From assembly GCF_000373105.1 (NCBI RefSeq), contig NZ_KB890445.1, positions 1-64,000 of the forward strand: a stretch of 64,000 nt of DNA. The letters are read 5' to 3'. The notes beneath the pieces are model-generated. The model was not told where the DNA came from, did no database searches, and saw only the letters and a list, made by a program, of their open reading frames with translations. The position numbers and the translations under genes are program-made. The DNA is from Neolewinella persica DSM 23188 (GTDB lineage: Bacteria > Bacteroidota > Bacteroidia > Chitinophagales > Saprospiraceae). The first letter of the stretch is position 1; every line of letters starts with the position of its first letter. Shown here piece by piece: positions 1 to 8,481 of this stretch.

Positions 1-1704
1 GAAGACATGGAAACTGTCCTGAACTCTGACGGTACCGTTTGCGTCCCATGCGCAGGAATACCATTGGATTGTGACGGCCAGTTCACTTCTCCAGCCTCCT
101 GCGACGACGGCAATCCAAATACCATCAATGATATTCAGACCGTCCTCGATTGTGATGGCAGCATCTGCGTTCCGTGTATGGGTACTCCGACCAACTGTGA
201 CGAAGACGAGACCACCACTCGCTCATGTGACGACGGTAATGACTGCACGGTGGAGGACATGGAAACTGTCCTGAACTCTGACGGTACCGTATGCGCCCCA
301 TGCGCAGGAATACCATTGGATTGTGACGGCCAGTTCACTTCTCCAGCGCCCTGCGACGACGGCAATCCAAATACCATCAATGATATGCAGACCGTCCTCG
401 ACTGTGATGGCAGCATCTGCGTTCCGTGTATGGGTACTCCGACCAACTGTGACGAAGACGAGACCACCACTCGCCCATGTGACGACGGTAATGACTGCAC
501 GGTGGAGGATATGGAAACTGTCCTGAACTCTGACGGTACCGTCTGTATCCCCTGTACCGGTACACCGCTAGACTGTGATGGCCAGTCCATCTCCGTTCAG
601 CCCTGTGATGACGGCGACCCTAATACCATCAACGACAAACAGACTGTCCTCGACTGTGATGGCAGCATCTGTGTGCCATGCCAGGGAGAGTGCCCCACCC
701 TCACTTTCCGGCTGGGTGTAGATTCGCAGCATGCCGGTGGCGGCGTAAGTTGCAGCGGTGCGGCTGATGCAGCGGTTTCCGTAACCGACATTTCCTCTAC
801 AGCAGAGCCGTTGTTCCTGGAATGGAGCAACGGTAGCTTTGCTCAGGAGATCAAGGCGCTTTCTCCGGGTTGGTATACGCTGACCGTAACGGATGGTAAC
901 GGTTGTACTGGAACGGATAGCATATTCATTCGTGAACCAGCCGACATGGGTATAAACCTCCAGGCCAACGATAGCAAGTGCTTCGGTGAGAACAATGGTA
1001 GTATCCGCTTCGATGACGTTTCCGGAGGTACACCTCCCTACCGCTATTCGATCGACGGCAGTAATTTCTCCACGCAGCTACAGTTCAACCAACTCTCTCC
1101 GGGACGCTACGTAATTGCGGTAATAGATGCTAATGGCTGTATGATTCAGCAGAACGTTGGTATTGCCGAACCGGAAGAGACGTTCGTCAGCCTGGGGCTG
1201 GACACGATCGTCCGCTTGGGTGACAGTATCCTGATCGACCCAACCTCCAACGTAATTGTAGTAGACAGCTTTATCTGGCTGGGCGTCGAGTGTGTCAATT
1301 GTCCTGACGCGGTAGTGATGCCCTTCACTGAAAGGGCCGTTTCGCTTACGATCACTAACTTAAATGGCTGTGAGGCGGACGATGGTATTCGAATTGGTGT
1401 CGACACGAGGCCGAATGTCTACATTCCCAGCGCCTTCTCGCCTAATGATGACGGGGTAAATGACATCATTTATCCGTTTGCCGGTCGAGCGGTTGAATCC
1501 ATCCTTAACTTCCAGGTCTTTGATCGCTGGGGAGAAAAAGTATTTGAAACCAATAATTTCTCCGCTAACGCTGTTGAAAGTGGTTGGGACGGCCGGTTAA
1601 ACGGAAAGCTGATGAACCCCCAGGTATTGATCTACTCCGTAGAGATTTTATTGATCAATGGTGACCGGCAAGTGCTGAAAGGGGACTTTGTATTGATGCG
1701 GTAA
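1..1704 (+). CDS. T9SS type B-sorted surface repeat protein, 5' truncated by the window edge
   Basis: The reading frame is open from the first base, so the N-terminus and signal peptide lie outside. What remains is about 567 residues. The first ~230 are Cys-rich tandem repeats built on CDDGNxxT and DCDGSICVPC motifs. A SprB-type repeat follows (GGTPPYRYSIDG, LSPGRYVIAVIDANGC), preceded by a related GWYTLTVTDGNGCTGTDS copy. The last ~95 residues form a gliding-motility-associated C-terminal domain (IPSAFSPNDDGVND, FDRWGEKVFE, GWDGRLNG), which is the type B signal for the type IX secretion system. The protein is expected on the cell surface, perhaps as an adhesin; that role is inference. It converges with the lipoprotein gene at 1792. 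Confidence 0.93.
   Translation, partial: EDMETVLNSDGTVCVPCAGIPLDCDGQFTSPASCDDGNPNTINDIQTVLDCDGSICVPCMGTPTNCDEDETTTRSCDDGNDCTVEDMETVLNSDGTVCAPCAGIPLDCDGQFTSPAPCDDGNPNTINDMQTVLDCDGSICVPCMGTPTNCDEDETTTRPCDDGNDCTVEDMETVLNSDGTVCIPCTGTPLDCDGQSISVQPCDDGDPNTINDKQTVLDCDGSICVPCQGECPTLTFRLGVDSQHAGGGVSCSGAADAAVSVTDISSTAEPLFLEWSNGSFAQEIKALSPGWYTLTVTDGNGCTGTDSIFIREPADMGINLQANDSKCFGENNGSIRFDDVSGGTPPYRYSIDGSNFSTQLQFNQLSPGRYVIAVIDANGCMIQQNVGIAEPEETFVSLGLDTIVRLGDSILIDPTSNVIVVDSFIWLGVECVNCPDAVVMPFTERAVSLTITNLNGCEADDGIRIGVDTRPNVYIPSAFSPNDDGVNDIIYPFAGRAVESILNFQVFDRWGEKVFETNNFSANAVESGWDGRLNGKLMNPQVLIYSVEILLINGDRQVLKGDFVLMR
7..690 (+). repeat. 252-bp tandem coding repeat, about 2.7 copies
   Basis: The string atggaaactgtcctg recurs at 7, 259 and 511, giving an exact 252-bp (84-residue) period. 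Each unit contains two related ~42-residue, 4-Cys half-modules. Copies 1 and 2 are nearly identical at DNA level and copy 3 diverges, which points to recent duplication or gene conversion. The array probably continues upstream of the window. Confidence 0.9.
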
Positions 1705-1735
1705 TTGGTCGGGTTGTCAAGGTATCGAGTTATCA

Positions 1736-1780
1736 GGTTGTCCAGTTGTCGGGAGCTACACCCCCGACAACTGGACAACC
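1736..1780. terminator. 18-bp inverted repeat between convergent genes
   Basis: The arms 1736-1753 (ggttgtccagttgtcggg) and 1763-1780 are perfect reverse complements with a 9-nt loop. The hairpin sits between two convergent genes, as a bidirectional terminator would, but there is no clear U-tract. Its gttgtc/gacaac words also link it to the word repeats found elsewhere in the window. Confidence 0.55.
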
Positions 1781-1791
1781 CGACAACTTGA

Positions 1792-2418
1792 TTAGTTAAT
1801 AACGTAGGGCATACGCCGACTGGCGTTACGCATCAAGCCATTTACGAGTGCTTCGGAAGAAGTAAAGGTGCCGGAGGCGACCCAATCGTAATTCCAAAGC
1901 ATCCCTTCTTCGGGATCGTGGATGCTCAGACTGGCACTGGTTTCGTTAGTCGAGCCCCAGGCACCAAAGAGGACTCCTAATGCCACCGCAGCGCCTTCAG
2001 ACATAGGCTTAGAAGTATTGAACTTTGAAGTAATGACGGCGTCGACGCCAAGTGTGGTCGCCAGTTCCTTTGGGGTGAATATCCGACTTGAGGTAGAATA
2101 GCCAGCTCTTTCAAGCTTGGCGTTTACGGTTTCGGGATCCATGATTTCGACACCACGGATCTTGCCCTGTTGCTTCCGACGCAGCATCCAACTGTACATC
2201 TCCTGCTGGAAGGTGTAGACGTCGGCTTCAGCCGCGGCCTTAAGGGCTTCGGGGTCATCCTTTTTCCGGCCTTTGATATTTACGACCGGGGGGATGATGG
2301 CAATGACGGAGTGAGCAGCAGTGGCTGAAGCAGCATTTGGTGCAGTATAAACCTTTGGCCCACAAGACATAAACGTAAAGAGGGCGGCAAAGGCAAATAA
2401 GGTAAAAAGGGGTTTCAT
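1792..2418 (-). CDS. Conserved lipoprotein of unknown function
   Basis: 208 residues. The start is placed at the Met of MKPLFTLFAFAALFTFMSCG, because it gives a compact lipoprotein signal with lipobox FMSC; the 10 extra upstream codons are unlikely to be used. The mature part opens with a SVIAIIPPVVNIKGR strand followed by a helix rich in Glu/Ala, then KELATTLGVDAVITSKF. This layout resembles periplasmic nucleotide-free Rossmann-like lipoproteins (CsgG/LpoB-like), but the similarity is only by eye. No catalytic motif is visible. It is transcribed alone, away from its neighbours. Confidence 0.8.
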   Translation of the reverse strand: MKPLFTLFAFAALFTFMSCGPKVYTAPNAASATAAHSVIAIIPPVVNIKGRKKDDPEALKAAAEADVYTFQQEMYSWMLRRKQQGKIRGVEIMDPETVNAKLERAGYSTSSRIFTPKELATTLGVDAVITSKFNTSKPMSEGAAVALGVLFGAWGSTNETSASLSIHDPEEGMLWNYDWVASGTFTSSEALVNGLMRNASRRMPYVIN

Positions 2419-2630
2419 AATGGAAAGGATTTTGTTTGCTTTGCTCACTCAAACGGCCTTCCCTTTCCGGTGTTCTGAAGATGGAGGTGGATAACTAAAC
2501 AATAACTAAGCGGGGAGCTTATGTTAAGGTTGGTTAATACACAAAACCCGTCAGACAAACTTCCCGGCTCTTGCTACTACGTCGTAAGGGGGAAAAATTT
2601 ATCGGACGGGCGTTAGGTCCTAACGACCAA

Positions 2631-2668
2631 GAAACTCTTTTGACCTGACGAAGCCGGTCAAAAGTTTC
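2631..2668 (-). terminator. Hairpin downstream of the acyl-CoA ligase gene
   Basis: gaaactcttttgacc (2631-2645) pairs with ggtcaaaagtttc (2656-2668), with a 2-nt bulge and a 10-nt loop. It lies about 45 bp past the stop of the minus-strand ligase gene. The U-tract is weak. A smaller palindrome, cgttaggtcctaacg, is at 2611-2625. Confidence 0.5.
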
Positions 2669-2712
2669 TCTTACGGAAAGTACCACAACTCAATAAGCCT
2701 CTGCTCAATGCA

Positions 2713-4389
2713 TTAAGCTTCTTCCCGGATGACCGGGGTTCCGCTCTCAATCCAGTCCAACATACGTTCGCAATAGCGGTTATGCACTTTTGACCGCTTG
2801 ATTTTGAGCGTTGGCGTCATCATATCGTTTTCCACCGTGAAAGGCTCCTTAACGACAACAAAGGCAGCGACTTTTTTATAACTCGCCAGTTTTTCGTTGA
2901 CGGCTTTTAGCTGGGCCTGCAAATCAGCATCCACTGCATCCTGCGGCCGCGCCTGACCTATTTCAGAAAGCGAAACGAGCAAGATTGGTTGGGGCATACC
3001 CAGACCAAGCAAGCACATTTGCTCGATGTCATCGTTGCCGATAAACTTATCCTCGATCTCGGTTGGCACGATAAATTTAGCCTTGGCTGTTTTGAAGGTA
3101 TCCTTTACCCGACCGGTGAGATAGAGGTAGTTGTCCTCATCGATCCGGCCCTGATCACCCGTGTGTAACCAGCCATCTTTGTCGATGGTTTCCGCCGTTT
3201 TTTCCGGGCTTTTGTAGTAGCCGGCCATGGTGTAAGGAGAGCGTGTCAACACCTCTTCTGTTTCAGGGTCTACACGGTGCTCCGTGCCAGCCTGCGGCCG
3301 GCCCACCGAGCCGGGTTTATTTTCAGAGGCGTTAATCATATGACTGGTAGCACCGTTCTCCGTCATGCCATAAGCCTCAGAAATCGGGATCCCAAGCCGC
3401 CCGAACCAGTCTTTGGTCGCTACGGGAATTGGCGCAGCACCGGTTACGTTGCAACGGCTCTTATCCAGTCCTAGTCCGGCCCGAATCTTACGCTTAACGA
3501 GGTAGGACACTACCGGTATTTTCAACAACTTATCCAGTTTCTCCGACGGCATTTTAGAGAGAACGCCGAGGCGGAGTTTGGTCCAGATACGTGGCACGGC
3601 GAAGAAGAAAGTGGGCCGGGCATCCTGTAGGTTGGCCGCAAAACGGGCGATGCTCTCCGTAAAGAATATCTGCCCACCATGGGTCAGGCACATCGTTTCA
3701 ATCACCCCGCGTTCCGCTACGTGGTTGAGGGGCAGGAAGGAGAAGAAACGGTTGCCACCTTTGTAGTCAAGATTAAGCGGATTGGGTTCCCAGAGGGAAT
3801 CCATCAGGGCAATGTTCGTCTTATTGGTGAGCATTACACCCTTCGGCGTTCCGGTGGTGCCGGAGGTAAAGATGATCGTCCACAGGTTCTCCCGGTCAGA
3901 CAACGGGCTGTCGGTAATCGGCTCATATTCCGCAATGATCTCGTTCCAGTCTTTTCCTCTGGAAATTTCCGAGTTCCCTTCGTAATGCGGGAACCTGATA
4001 ATGGGCATATCCTGGGGTACCCCCGTACGCATATCGTGCCATCCTTCCATTTTACCAACAATGAGTAAGTCAACGTCGCCAAGTGTCAGAACTTCCGCAA
4101 TCTGATCGCCGGTGAGGGTAGCAAAGAAGGGGACGCTTACGTGTCCGGCCATCATTATGGCAAGGTCGGCGATGATCCATTCCCGGCAGTTTTTACTGAC
4201 CAACCCGATGTGGCTGCCTGGTTTCAGGCCTTGATCCCGCAAGTAGGCAGCTACCTTTCGGGCCATCACGCCAGCCTCTCCCCAGGTGTAGGTTTCCCAC
4301 CTTTCGCCAAAAGGCTGGTGTAGAAAAGGCAGATTAGGGTGCTTCTTTTCGCGGTCGTAAAAGGCTTCAAGAGAGGTTTTGTTGTACAT
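2713..4389 (-). CDS. Long-chain fatty acid--CoA ligase (AMP-forming)
   Basis: 558 residues of the ANL superfamily. The enzyme activates fatty acids to acyl-CoA via acyl-AMP for lipid synthesis or beta-oxidation. The P-loop-like motif IIFTSGTTGTPKGVML lies near residue 170. The A5-type motif ISEAYGMTENG and the hinge region YLTGRVKDTFKTAKAKFI are present, followed by the C-terminal subdomain. Length fits the long-chain (FACL/AMP-binding) type. The start is set at MYNKTSLEAF; 25 further codons upstream read through a word-repeat element (ctacaagac-type) and are not credible coding sequence. The gene stands alone on the minus strand. Confidence 0.93.
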   Translation of the reverse strand: MYNKTSLEAFYDREKKHPNLPFLHQPFGERWETYTWGEAGVMARKVAAYLRDQGLKPGSHIGLVSKNCREWIIADLAIMMAGHVSVPFFATLTGDQIAEVLTLGDVDLLIVGKMEGWHDMRTGVPQDMPIIRFPHYEGNSEISRGKDWNEIIAEYEPITDSPLSDRENLWTIIFTSGTTGTPKGVMLTNKTNIALMDSLWEPNPLNLDYKGGNRFFSFLPLNHVAERGVIETMCLTHGGQIFFTESIARFAANLQDARPTFFFAVPRIWTKLRLGVLSKMPSEKLDKLLKIPVVSYLVKRKIRAGLGLDKSRCNVTGAAPIPVATKDWFGRLGIPISEAYGMTENGATSHMINASENKPGSVGRPQAGTEHRVDPETEEVLTRSPYTMAGYYKSPEKTAETIDKDGWLHTGDQGRIDEDNYLYLTGRVKDTFKTAKAKFIVPTEIEDKFIGNDDIEQMCLLGLGMPQPILLVSLSEIGQARPQDAVDADLQAQLKAVNEKLASYKKVAAFVVVKEPFTVENDMMTPTLKIKRSKVHNRYCERMLDWIESGTPVIREEA

Positions 4390-4419
4390 GATCTTTATTT
4401 GGGCCAGGTAAGGTAGGGA

Positions 4420-4490
4420 ATAGTCTTGTAGTCTGGTAGTCTTGTGGTCTTGTAGTGCTGCCATGCTCGCTTCGCTCGTGCGGCTAGACT
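4420..4490. repeat. Word-repeat element upstream of the ligase gene
   Basis: Tandem gtcttgtag/gtcttgtgg words run into a core, gctgccatgctcgcttcgct, ending cgtgcggcta. The core matches the one at 7590-7620, 11977-12012 and 12462-12496 (consensus GGCTACCGCATG n GCTCGCTnCGCTCG). Confidence 0.7.
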
Positions 4491-4512
4491 TACGTTTGGG
4501 GAACCATTAAAA

Positions 4513-4627
4513 GCACTTGGGCATTTAAGGTGCTACGCTAATAGGTTTACGATTAAGAGCATTCAGGCATTAAACAGTAGCCTGAGAACCCTGAAGCCTG
4601 ATCCCTGAATGCTGTCTCCTGAATACT
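4513..4627. repeat. Dispersed ~115-bp repeat, copy A
   Basis: This stretch aligns over its whole length with 6283-6408 on the same strand. Shared strings include gcattcaggcattaa versus acattcaggcattaa, then ctgatccctg, and finally ctgtctcctga(a/g)tact. The two copies bracket the Crp relic and the antiporter gene. Confidence 0.7.
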
Positions 4628-4901
4628 AGTTAATATAGTTCACCTTATTATCCTCTTCTTTGTAAAGCATCACTGCTTCCGAATCCCCGAGCGCGTCAAT
4701 AAAAAGTTCGCTCGGCAGGTTTGGCGGGGCGCTGTCCGCAATTCCCCATCCTACGGAAGCAAATATGAAGATGTGCTCCTTGCCCTTTTCATTGATGGAG
4801 TAGCTACGAAGCAGGCCTGATTTGACGGCGTATATTTTCGACTGCAACTCTCCCTTGCTTTGCAGGATTTAGCCCTCTTTAGCTGTAATCTTTTTCAATT
4901 G
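4626..4901 (-). pseudogene. Decayed Crp/Fnr-family regulator fragment
   Basis: The minus strand reads LKKITAKEG-stop-ILQSKGELQSKIYAVKSGLLRSYS and on to FIDALGDSEAVML, which matches the cyclic-nucleotide-binding beta-barrel of Bacteroidota Crp/Fnr regulators (usual length about 190-230 residues). One in-frame TAA (4869-4871) interrupts it, another stop (TAG, 4902-4904) lies just upstream, and a stop after KVNYIN removes the remaining barrel and the HTH domain. No good start codon is present (a TTG at 4847 is the only option). It is most likely a relic; a short expressed peptide cannot be excluded. Confidence 0.75.
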
Positions 4902-4997
4902 CTAAAGATTTGACGTTCTATGCAGCGAATGCAGGGAACCTTTCCCACGGTTTTATTGTCCTTGCCTAGAGGTCTTTACTATTAATCAGCTACGCCA

Positions 4998-6245
4998 ATG
5001 AGCTATTACGCAATTATATCGGGTCTGGTCTTTTTGGCCGCCATCTTCGGTTACATCAATGTCCGCTTTTTTAAGCTGCCGACCACCATTGGTTTAATGC
5101 TGATTACCCTACTGTACACTTTGGGTGTTTTGGGCCTGGGCTATTTTGACGACACCCTCCTTAAAGCAGAAGCTGAGCTGATCCGGCAAATCGACTTCGA
5201 AACGGTGTTGATGGACTACATGCTGAGTTTCCTCTTGTTCGCCGGTGCCCTCCACACCAATTTTCAGGAGCTCAAAAAGCACCGTTGGCCCATCATCGCA
5301 TTTGCCACCATTGGGGTGGTCTCATCAACGTTTCTCATTGGCACGGCTACCTTCTACTTGCTTCAACTGTTTGGCGTTCAGATAAGCTACATCTACTGCT
5401 TGCTTTTCGGGGCCATCATCTCCCCTACCGACCCGATCGCCGTTTTAGGGATCCTCAAAAAAGCGAACGCACCGAAAAACCTGGAAATAAAGATCGTCGG
5501 AGAATCGCTCTTTAATGATGGGGTGGGCGTCGTACTATTTTTAACCCTCATTGCTATTGCCTCATCAACCGGCCCGGCCATAGAACCCCTGGACATCGTT
5601 AAGCTTTTCGGACTAGAGGTATTTGGCGGTCTCCTGCTGGGTGCGTTAATCGGGTGGGTAACATTCAGGCTACTCAAGTCGATCGACGATTTCAGCATAG
5701 AAGTCATTATTACATTGGCAGCCGTGATGATGGGAACAGTAGCTGCTCAAAAACTGCACCTGTCAGCTCCTTTGGCCATGGTTATGGCCGGTTTGTTTGT
5801 TGGAAATGACCGGGCACGGGATACCGCGATGTCTGAAACGACTGAGCTTTATGTAGACAAATTCTGGGAACTCCTCGATATTCTCCTCAATGCCATTCTC
5901 TTCGTACTGATTGGCATGGAGATGCTGATACTGACTTACGAATTCCATTATATTATCGCGGGCTTGTTGGCGATTCCCATCGTGTTGCTCTGCCGCTATG
6001 TGTCGCTGTGGCTGCCCGTAAAAGTTTTCGAGAAGAAGTTGGAATTTGCTCCGCGTACCAATGCGATAATGACCTGGGGCGGGTTGAGGGGCGGAATTTC
6101 AATCGCTCTTGCCCTTAGCCTCTCAGAAGAAATGAACCGGGAGATGTTTTTAGTGATGACCTACATCGTGGTTGTATTCTCTATTTTAGTTCAGGGGCTT
6201 ACGATTGAAGGCCTCATCAAGAGAGTCTTGTCGAAGAAAAGCTGA
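4998..6245 (+). CDS. Na+/H+ antiporter, CPA1 (NhaP-like) family
   Basis: 415 residues, about 12 predicted membrane helices. It should exchange Na+ (or K+) for H+ across the inner membrane for pH and sodium homeostasis. CPA1 hallmarks are FGAIISPTDPIAVLG in helix 4-5, the ion-binding GESLFNDGVGVVLFL near residue 170, and MTWGGLRGGISIALALSL near residue 360. There is no long cytoplasmic tail or TrkA domain. The ATG follows a leader without a Shine-Dalgarno motif. The gene stands alone between two copies of a dispersed repeat. Confidence 0.93.
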   Translation: MSYYAIISGLVFLAAIFGYINVRFFKLPTTIGLMLITLLYTLGVLGLGYFDDTLLKAEAELIRQIDFETVLMDYMLSFLLFAGALHTNFQELKKHRWPIIAFATIGVVSSTFLIGTATFYLLQLFGVQISYIYCLLFGAIISPTDPIAVLGILKKANAPKNLEIKIVGESLFNDGVGVVLFLTLIAIASSTGPAIEPLDIVKLFGLEVFGGLLLGALIGWVTFRLLKSIDDFSIEVIITLAAVMMGTVAAQKLHLSAPLAMVMAGLFVGNDRARDTAMSETTELYVDKFWELLDILLNAILFVLIGMEMLILTYEFHYIIAGLLAIPIVLLCRYVSLWLPVKVFEKKLEFAPRTNAIMTWGGLRGGISIALALSLSEEMNREMFLVMTYIVVVFSILVQGLTIEGLIKRVLSKKS

Positions 6246-6282
6246 TGCTGGAAGGGGGTCTTGCCAAAGACGAGCCACTAAG

Positions 6283-6408
6283 GCACTTAGGCAGTAAGCG
6301 CTACACTAAGACATTTACCATTAAGGACATTCAGGCATTAAGCAGCAACCTAAGTACCCTGAAATCTGATCCCTGTACCTGATGCCTGAATACTGTCTCC
6401 TGAGTACT
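6283..6408. repeat. Dispersed ~115-bp repeat, copy B
   Basis: Direct copy of 4513-4627 with scattered substitutions and small indels. It starts 38 bp after the antiporter stop codon. The rest of the 6246-6622 gap holds no convincing gene. Confidence 0.7.
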
Positions 6409-6539
6409 TTTCGGGGCGCAGACGCAGGTGCAATGAAAGGATTTTAGAGCAGGCTTTGCAGGGCCAATTAATCGCGCGCAACGAATAGTCTTCTAATTCA
6501 AGGTCGCCTATTAAACCATCATAAAAGGAGGTAGCCGCC

Positions 6540-6602
6540 ACGAGCGCCAGCGAGCTGAGCCAGGCTACAAGACCACCGGACTACAAGACTACAAGACTAT
6601 TT
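6540..6602. repeat. Word-repeat element upstream of the amidase gene
   Basis: The core acgagcgccagcgagctgag is followed by ctacaagac, ctacaagac and related words, ending 20 bp before the amidase ATG. It is the inverted orientation of the element that follows the same gene at 7559. Confidence 0.7.
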
Positions 6603-6622
6603 CCTATCTTGCCTCCTCACCC

Positions 6623-7558
6623 ATGAAGGAGTTCCTCCAAGCCATCACCGACATCATCGCCGTCTTCTTCGGCGACGCGCCTGAGCGGCCCCGTACGCCT
6701 CAGCCTTTGCCGCCGGCATTACCTCCGGCAGCGCCGCTGCCGCCCGTTGCCGACCCTAACGAACCCCAGGACGCCGGGGAGGTGCAGGCAAGCGACGATC
6801 CCGTGGTAGTTTCACATGAAGCGGAAGACCCACGGGTTACCGATGGCCATGAGTTCGACGCGGATCCCTTGCCGCCGCCTTCTGAAGATACTAGCATCGA
6901 ACTCAACAACGGCGACACCCCCGGCCCCGTCAACCCAGGCCCGGAGTACCGGGCACGCTACATGTGGTGTATCGATAATGGCCATGGTTCGCTTACCGCC
7001 GGCAAGCGCAGCCCGGTCTTGCCCGATGGACGGCAGTTGCTCGAATTTGAGTTCAACAGAGACGTTGCCAGACGTATTTTTGATAAGTTGGATGACCTTG
7101 GCGTCCCCTATTTTAACGTTATCCCTGAGGTTGAAGTCGGTAATTTATTGCTGGAGCGCGTCGACCGGGCCAACCGCCTAAGTTCCGCACTTCCAAAGCT
7201 TTTTCTCAGTATTCATGGCAACGCCGGACCGGCACCATCGCTGCAGGACTTCACCGACGATAGCGTGCGCGGCATTGAAACCTGGTTCTACCACGGCAGC
7301 ACCCAGGGACGTAATCTTGCCGCCGTATTCCAGCGACAACTGATTGCCAGAACAGGTTTTAAAAACCGGCACCTGCGCTCCAAGGTCACTGGCCAGTTCT
7401 ACGTACTGCGCGCTACGCGCATGCCAGCTATCCTGACCGAAAATGGGTTCTACAACAATCGCTTTGACCTGGCCGCCATGCTAACCGACGAGTTCCGGCA
7501 GGCTATTGCCGATGCCCACGTTGCGGCAATTTTGGAGGTGGACCGGGAAGGGATTTAG
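6623..7558 (+). CDS. N-acetylmuramoyl-L-alanine amidase (Amidase_3), no visible signal peptide
   Basis: 311 residues. The C-terminal ~195 residues are a zinc amidase that cleaves the N-acetylmuramoyl-L-alanine bond of peptidoglycan. Candidate metal and catalytic residues are His in CIDNGHG, Glu in LLEFEFNRD, His in LFLSIHGNA and Glu in AILTENGFYNN. The first ~115 residues are a short hydrophobic segment (FLQAITDIIAVFFGD) followed by a Pro/Asp/Glu-rich linker; no cleavable signal is evident, so export may rely on another route, as in lysins. It is flanked on both sides by inverted copies of the word-repeat element. Confidence 0.88.
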   Translation: MKEFLQAITDIIAVFFGDAPERPRTPQPLPPALPPAAPLPPVADPNEPQDAGEVQASDDPVVVSHEAEDPRVTDGHEFDADPLPPPSEDTSIELNNGDTPGPVNPGPEYRARYMWCIDNGHGSLTAGKRSPVLPDGRQLLEFEFNRDVARRIFDKLDDLGVPYFNVIPEVEVGNLLLERVDRANRLSSALPKLFLSIHGNAGPAPSLQDFTDDSVRGIETWFYHGSTQGRNLAAVFQRQLIARTGFKNRHLRSKVTGQFYVLRATRMPAILTENGFYNNRFDLAAMLTDEFRQAIADAHVAAILEVDREGI

Positions 7559-7742
7559 TCTTGTAGTTTAGTAGTCTTGTAGGCTACCGCATGTGGATGC
7601 TCGCTACGCTCGTGTGGCTACTCAAACATTTCTTTATCAACTACTGTTAGCCAAACCACCAGGGTTTACCTCCAAACTGCCGTACGGGCGAAGCGAGCTG
7701 AGCCGGACTACAAGACCACAAGACTAACAGACCACAAGACTA
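7559..7742. repeat. Paired, inverted word-repeat elements between amidase and ung
   Basis: The left half has gtcttgtag words and the core ggctaccgcatgtgg plus gctcgctacgctcg (7559-7620). The right half has gggcgaagcgagctgagc followed by ctacaagac and ccacaagac words (7685-7742). Together they make an imperfect inverted repeat spanning the whole spacer. Confidence 0.75.
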
Positions 7743-7748
7743 ATTCCC

Positions 7749-8429
7749 GTGTCCAACATAAAAATCCACCCCTCCTGGAAAACTGCCCTTTCCGACGAGT
7801 TTACCAAGCCATACTTCAAGATGTTGACGGCTTTTCTCAAAGCAGAGAAGGCAGCCGGCAAACCCATTTACCCTCCCGGGCCGAAGATCTTTAATGCTTA
7901 CGATACCACCCCAATCGAAGACGTTAAGGTGGTCATCCTGGGGCAAGATCCTTACCACAATCCCGGTCAGGCCATGGGGCTGAGCTTCAGCGTGCCGGTG
8001 GGTAAGCAGATTCCTCCAAGTCTGCGAAACATCTACAAGGAGCTAAACACCAGCCTCGACATTACCCCCGCCGACCATGGAGACCTGACCAAATGGGCAG
8101 AGCAAGGGGTGTTCCTGCTAAACGCCATGCTCACCGTGGAGCGCAACCAACCCGGAAGCCACCAACGCTCGGGGTGGCAGTTTTTTACCGATGCTTCCAT
8201 CAAGGCCATCAGTGCGCAAAGAGAGCACGTTGTCTTTATGCTCTGGGGTGCCTTCGCGGGTAAAAAAGCGGTATTAATCGATGCCAATAAGCACCTTGTT
8301 TTGGAAAGCGCTCACCCTTCTCCTTTCAGCGCCCATCGTGGCTTCCTTGGCAACAACCACTTCGTACAGGCCAACGATTACCTGAAAAAACATGGTCGGG
8401 AACCCATTGATTGGGACGTTAAGAGCTAA
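7749..8429 (+). CDS. ung: Uracil-DNA glycosylase, family 1
   Basis: 226 residues, the usual family-1 length. It removes uracil from DNA to start base-excision repair. The catalytic water-activating motif GQDPYHNPGQAMGLSFSV is near residue 63. The MLWGAFAGKKA segment precedes the DNA-intercalation motif HPSPFSAHRGF near residue 186 (most homologues have HPSPLSA, so Phe replaces Leu here). The start is a GTG (GTG TCC AAC), the only one that keeps the conserved N-terminal helix. Confidence 0.97.
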   Translation: MSNIKIHPSWKTALSDEFTKPYFKMLTAFLKAEKAAGKPIYPPGPKIFNAYDTTPIEDVKVVILGQDPYHNPGQAMGLSFSVPVGKQIPPSLRNIYKELNTSLDITPADHGDLTKWAEQGVFLLNAMLTVERNQPGSHQRSGWQFFTDASIKAISAQREHVVFMLWGAFAGKKAVLIDANKHLVLESAHPSPFSAHRGFLGNNHFVQANDYLKKHGREPIDWDVKS

Positions 8430-8481
8430 TGATTTTTAAGCGCTTTTTAGATCGTAACTTCGTCCAAAATCCCGGCCAAGA

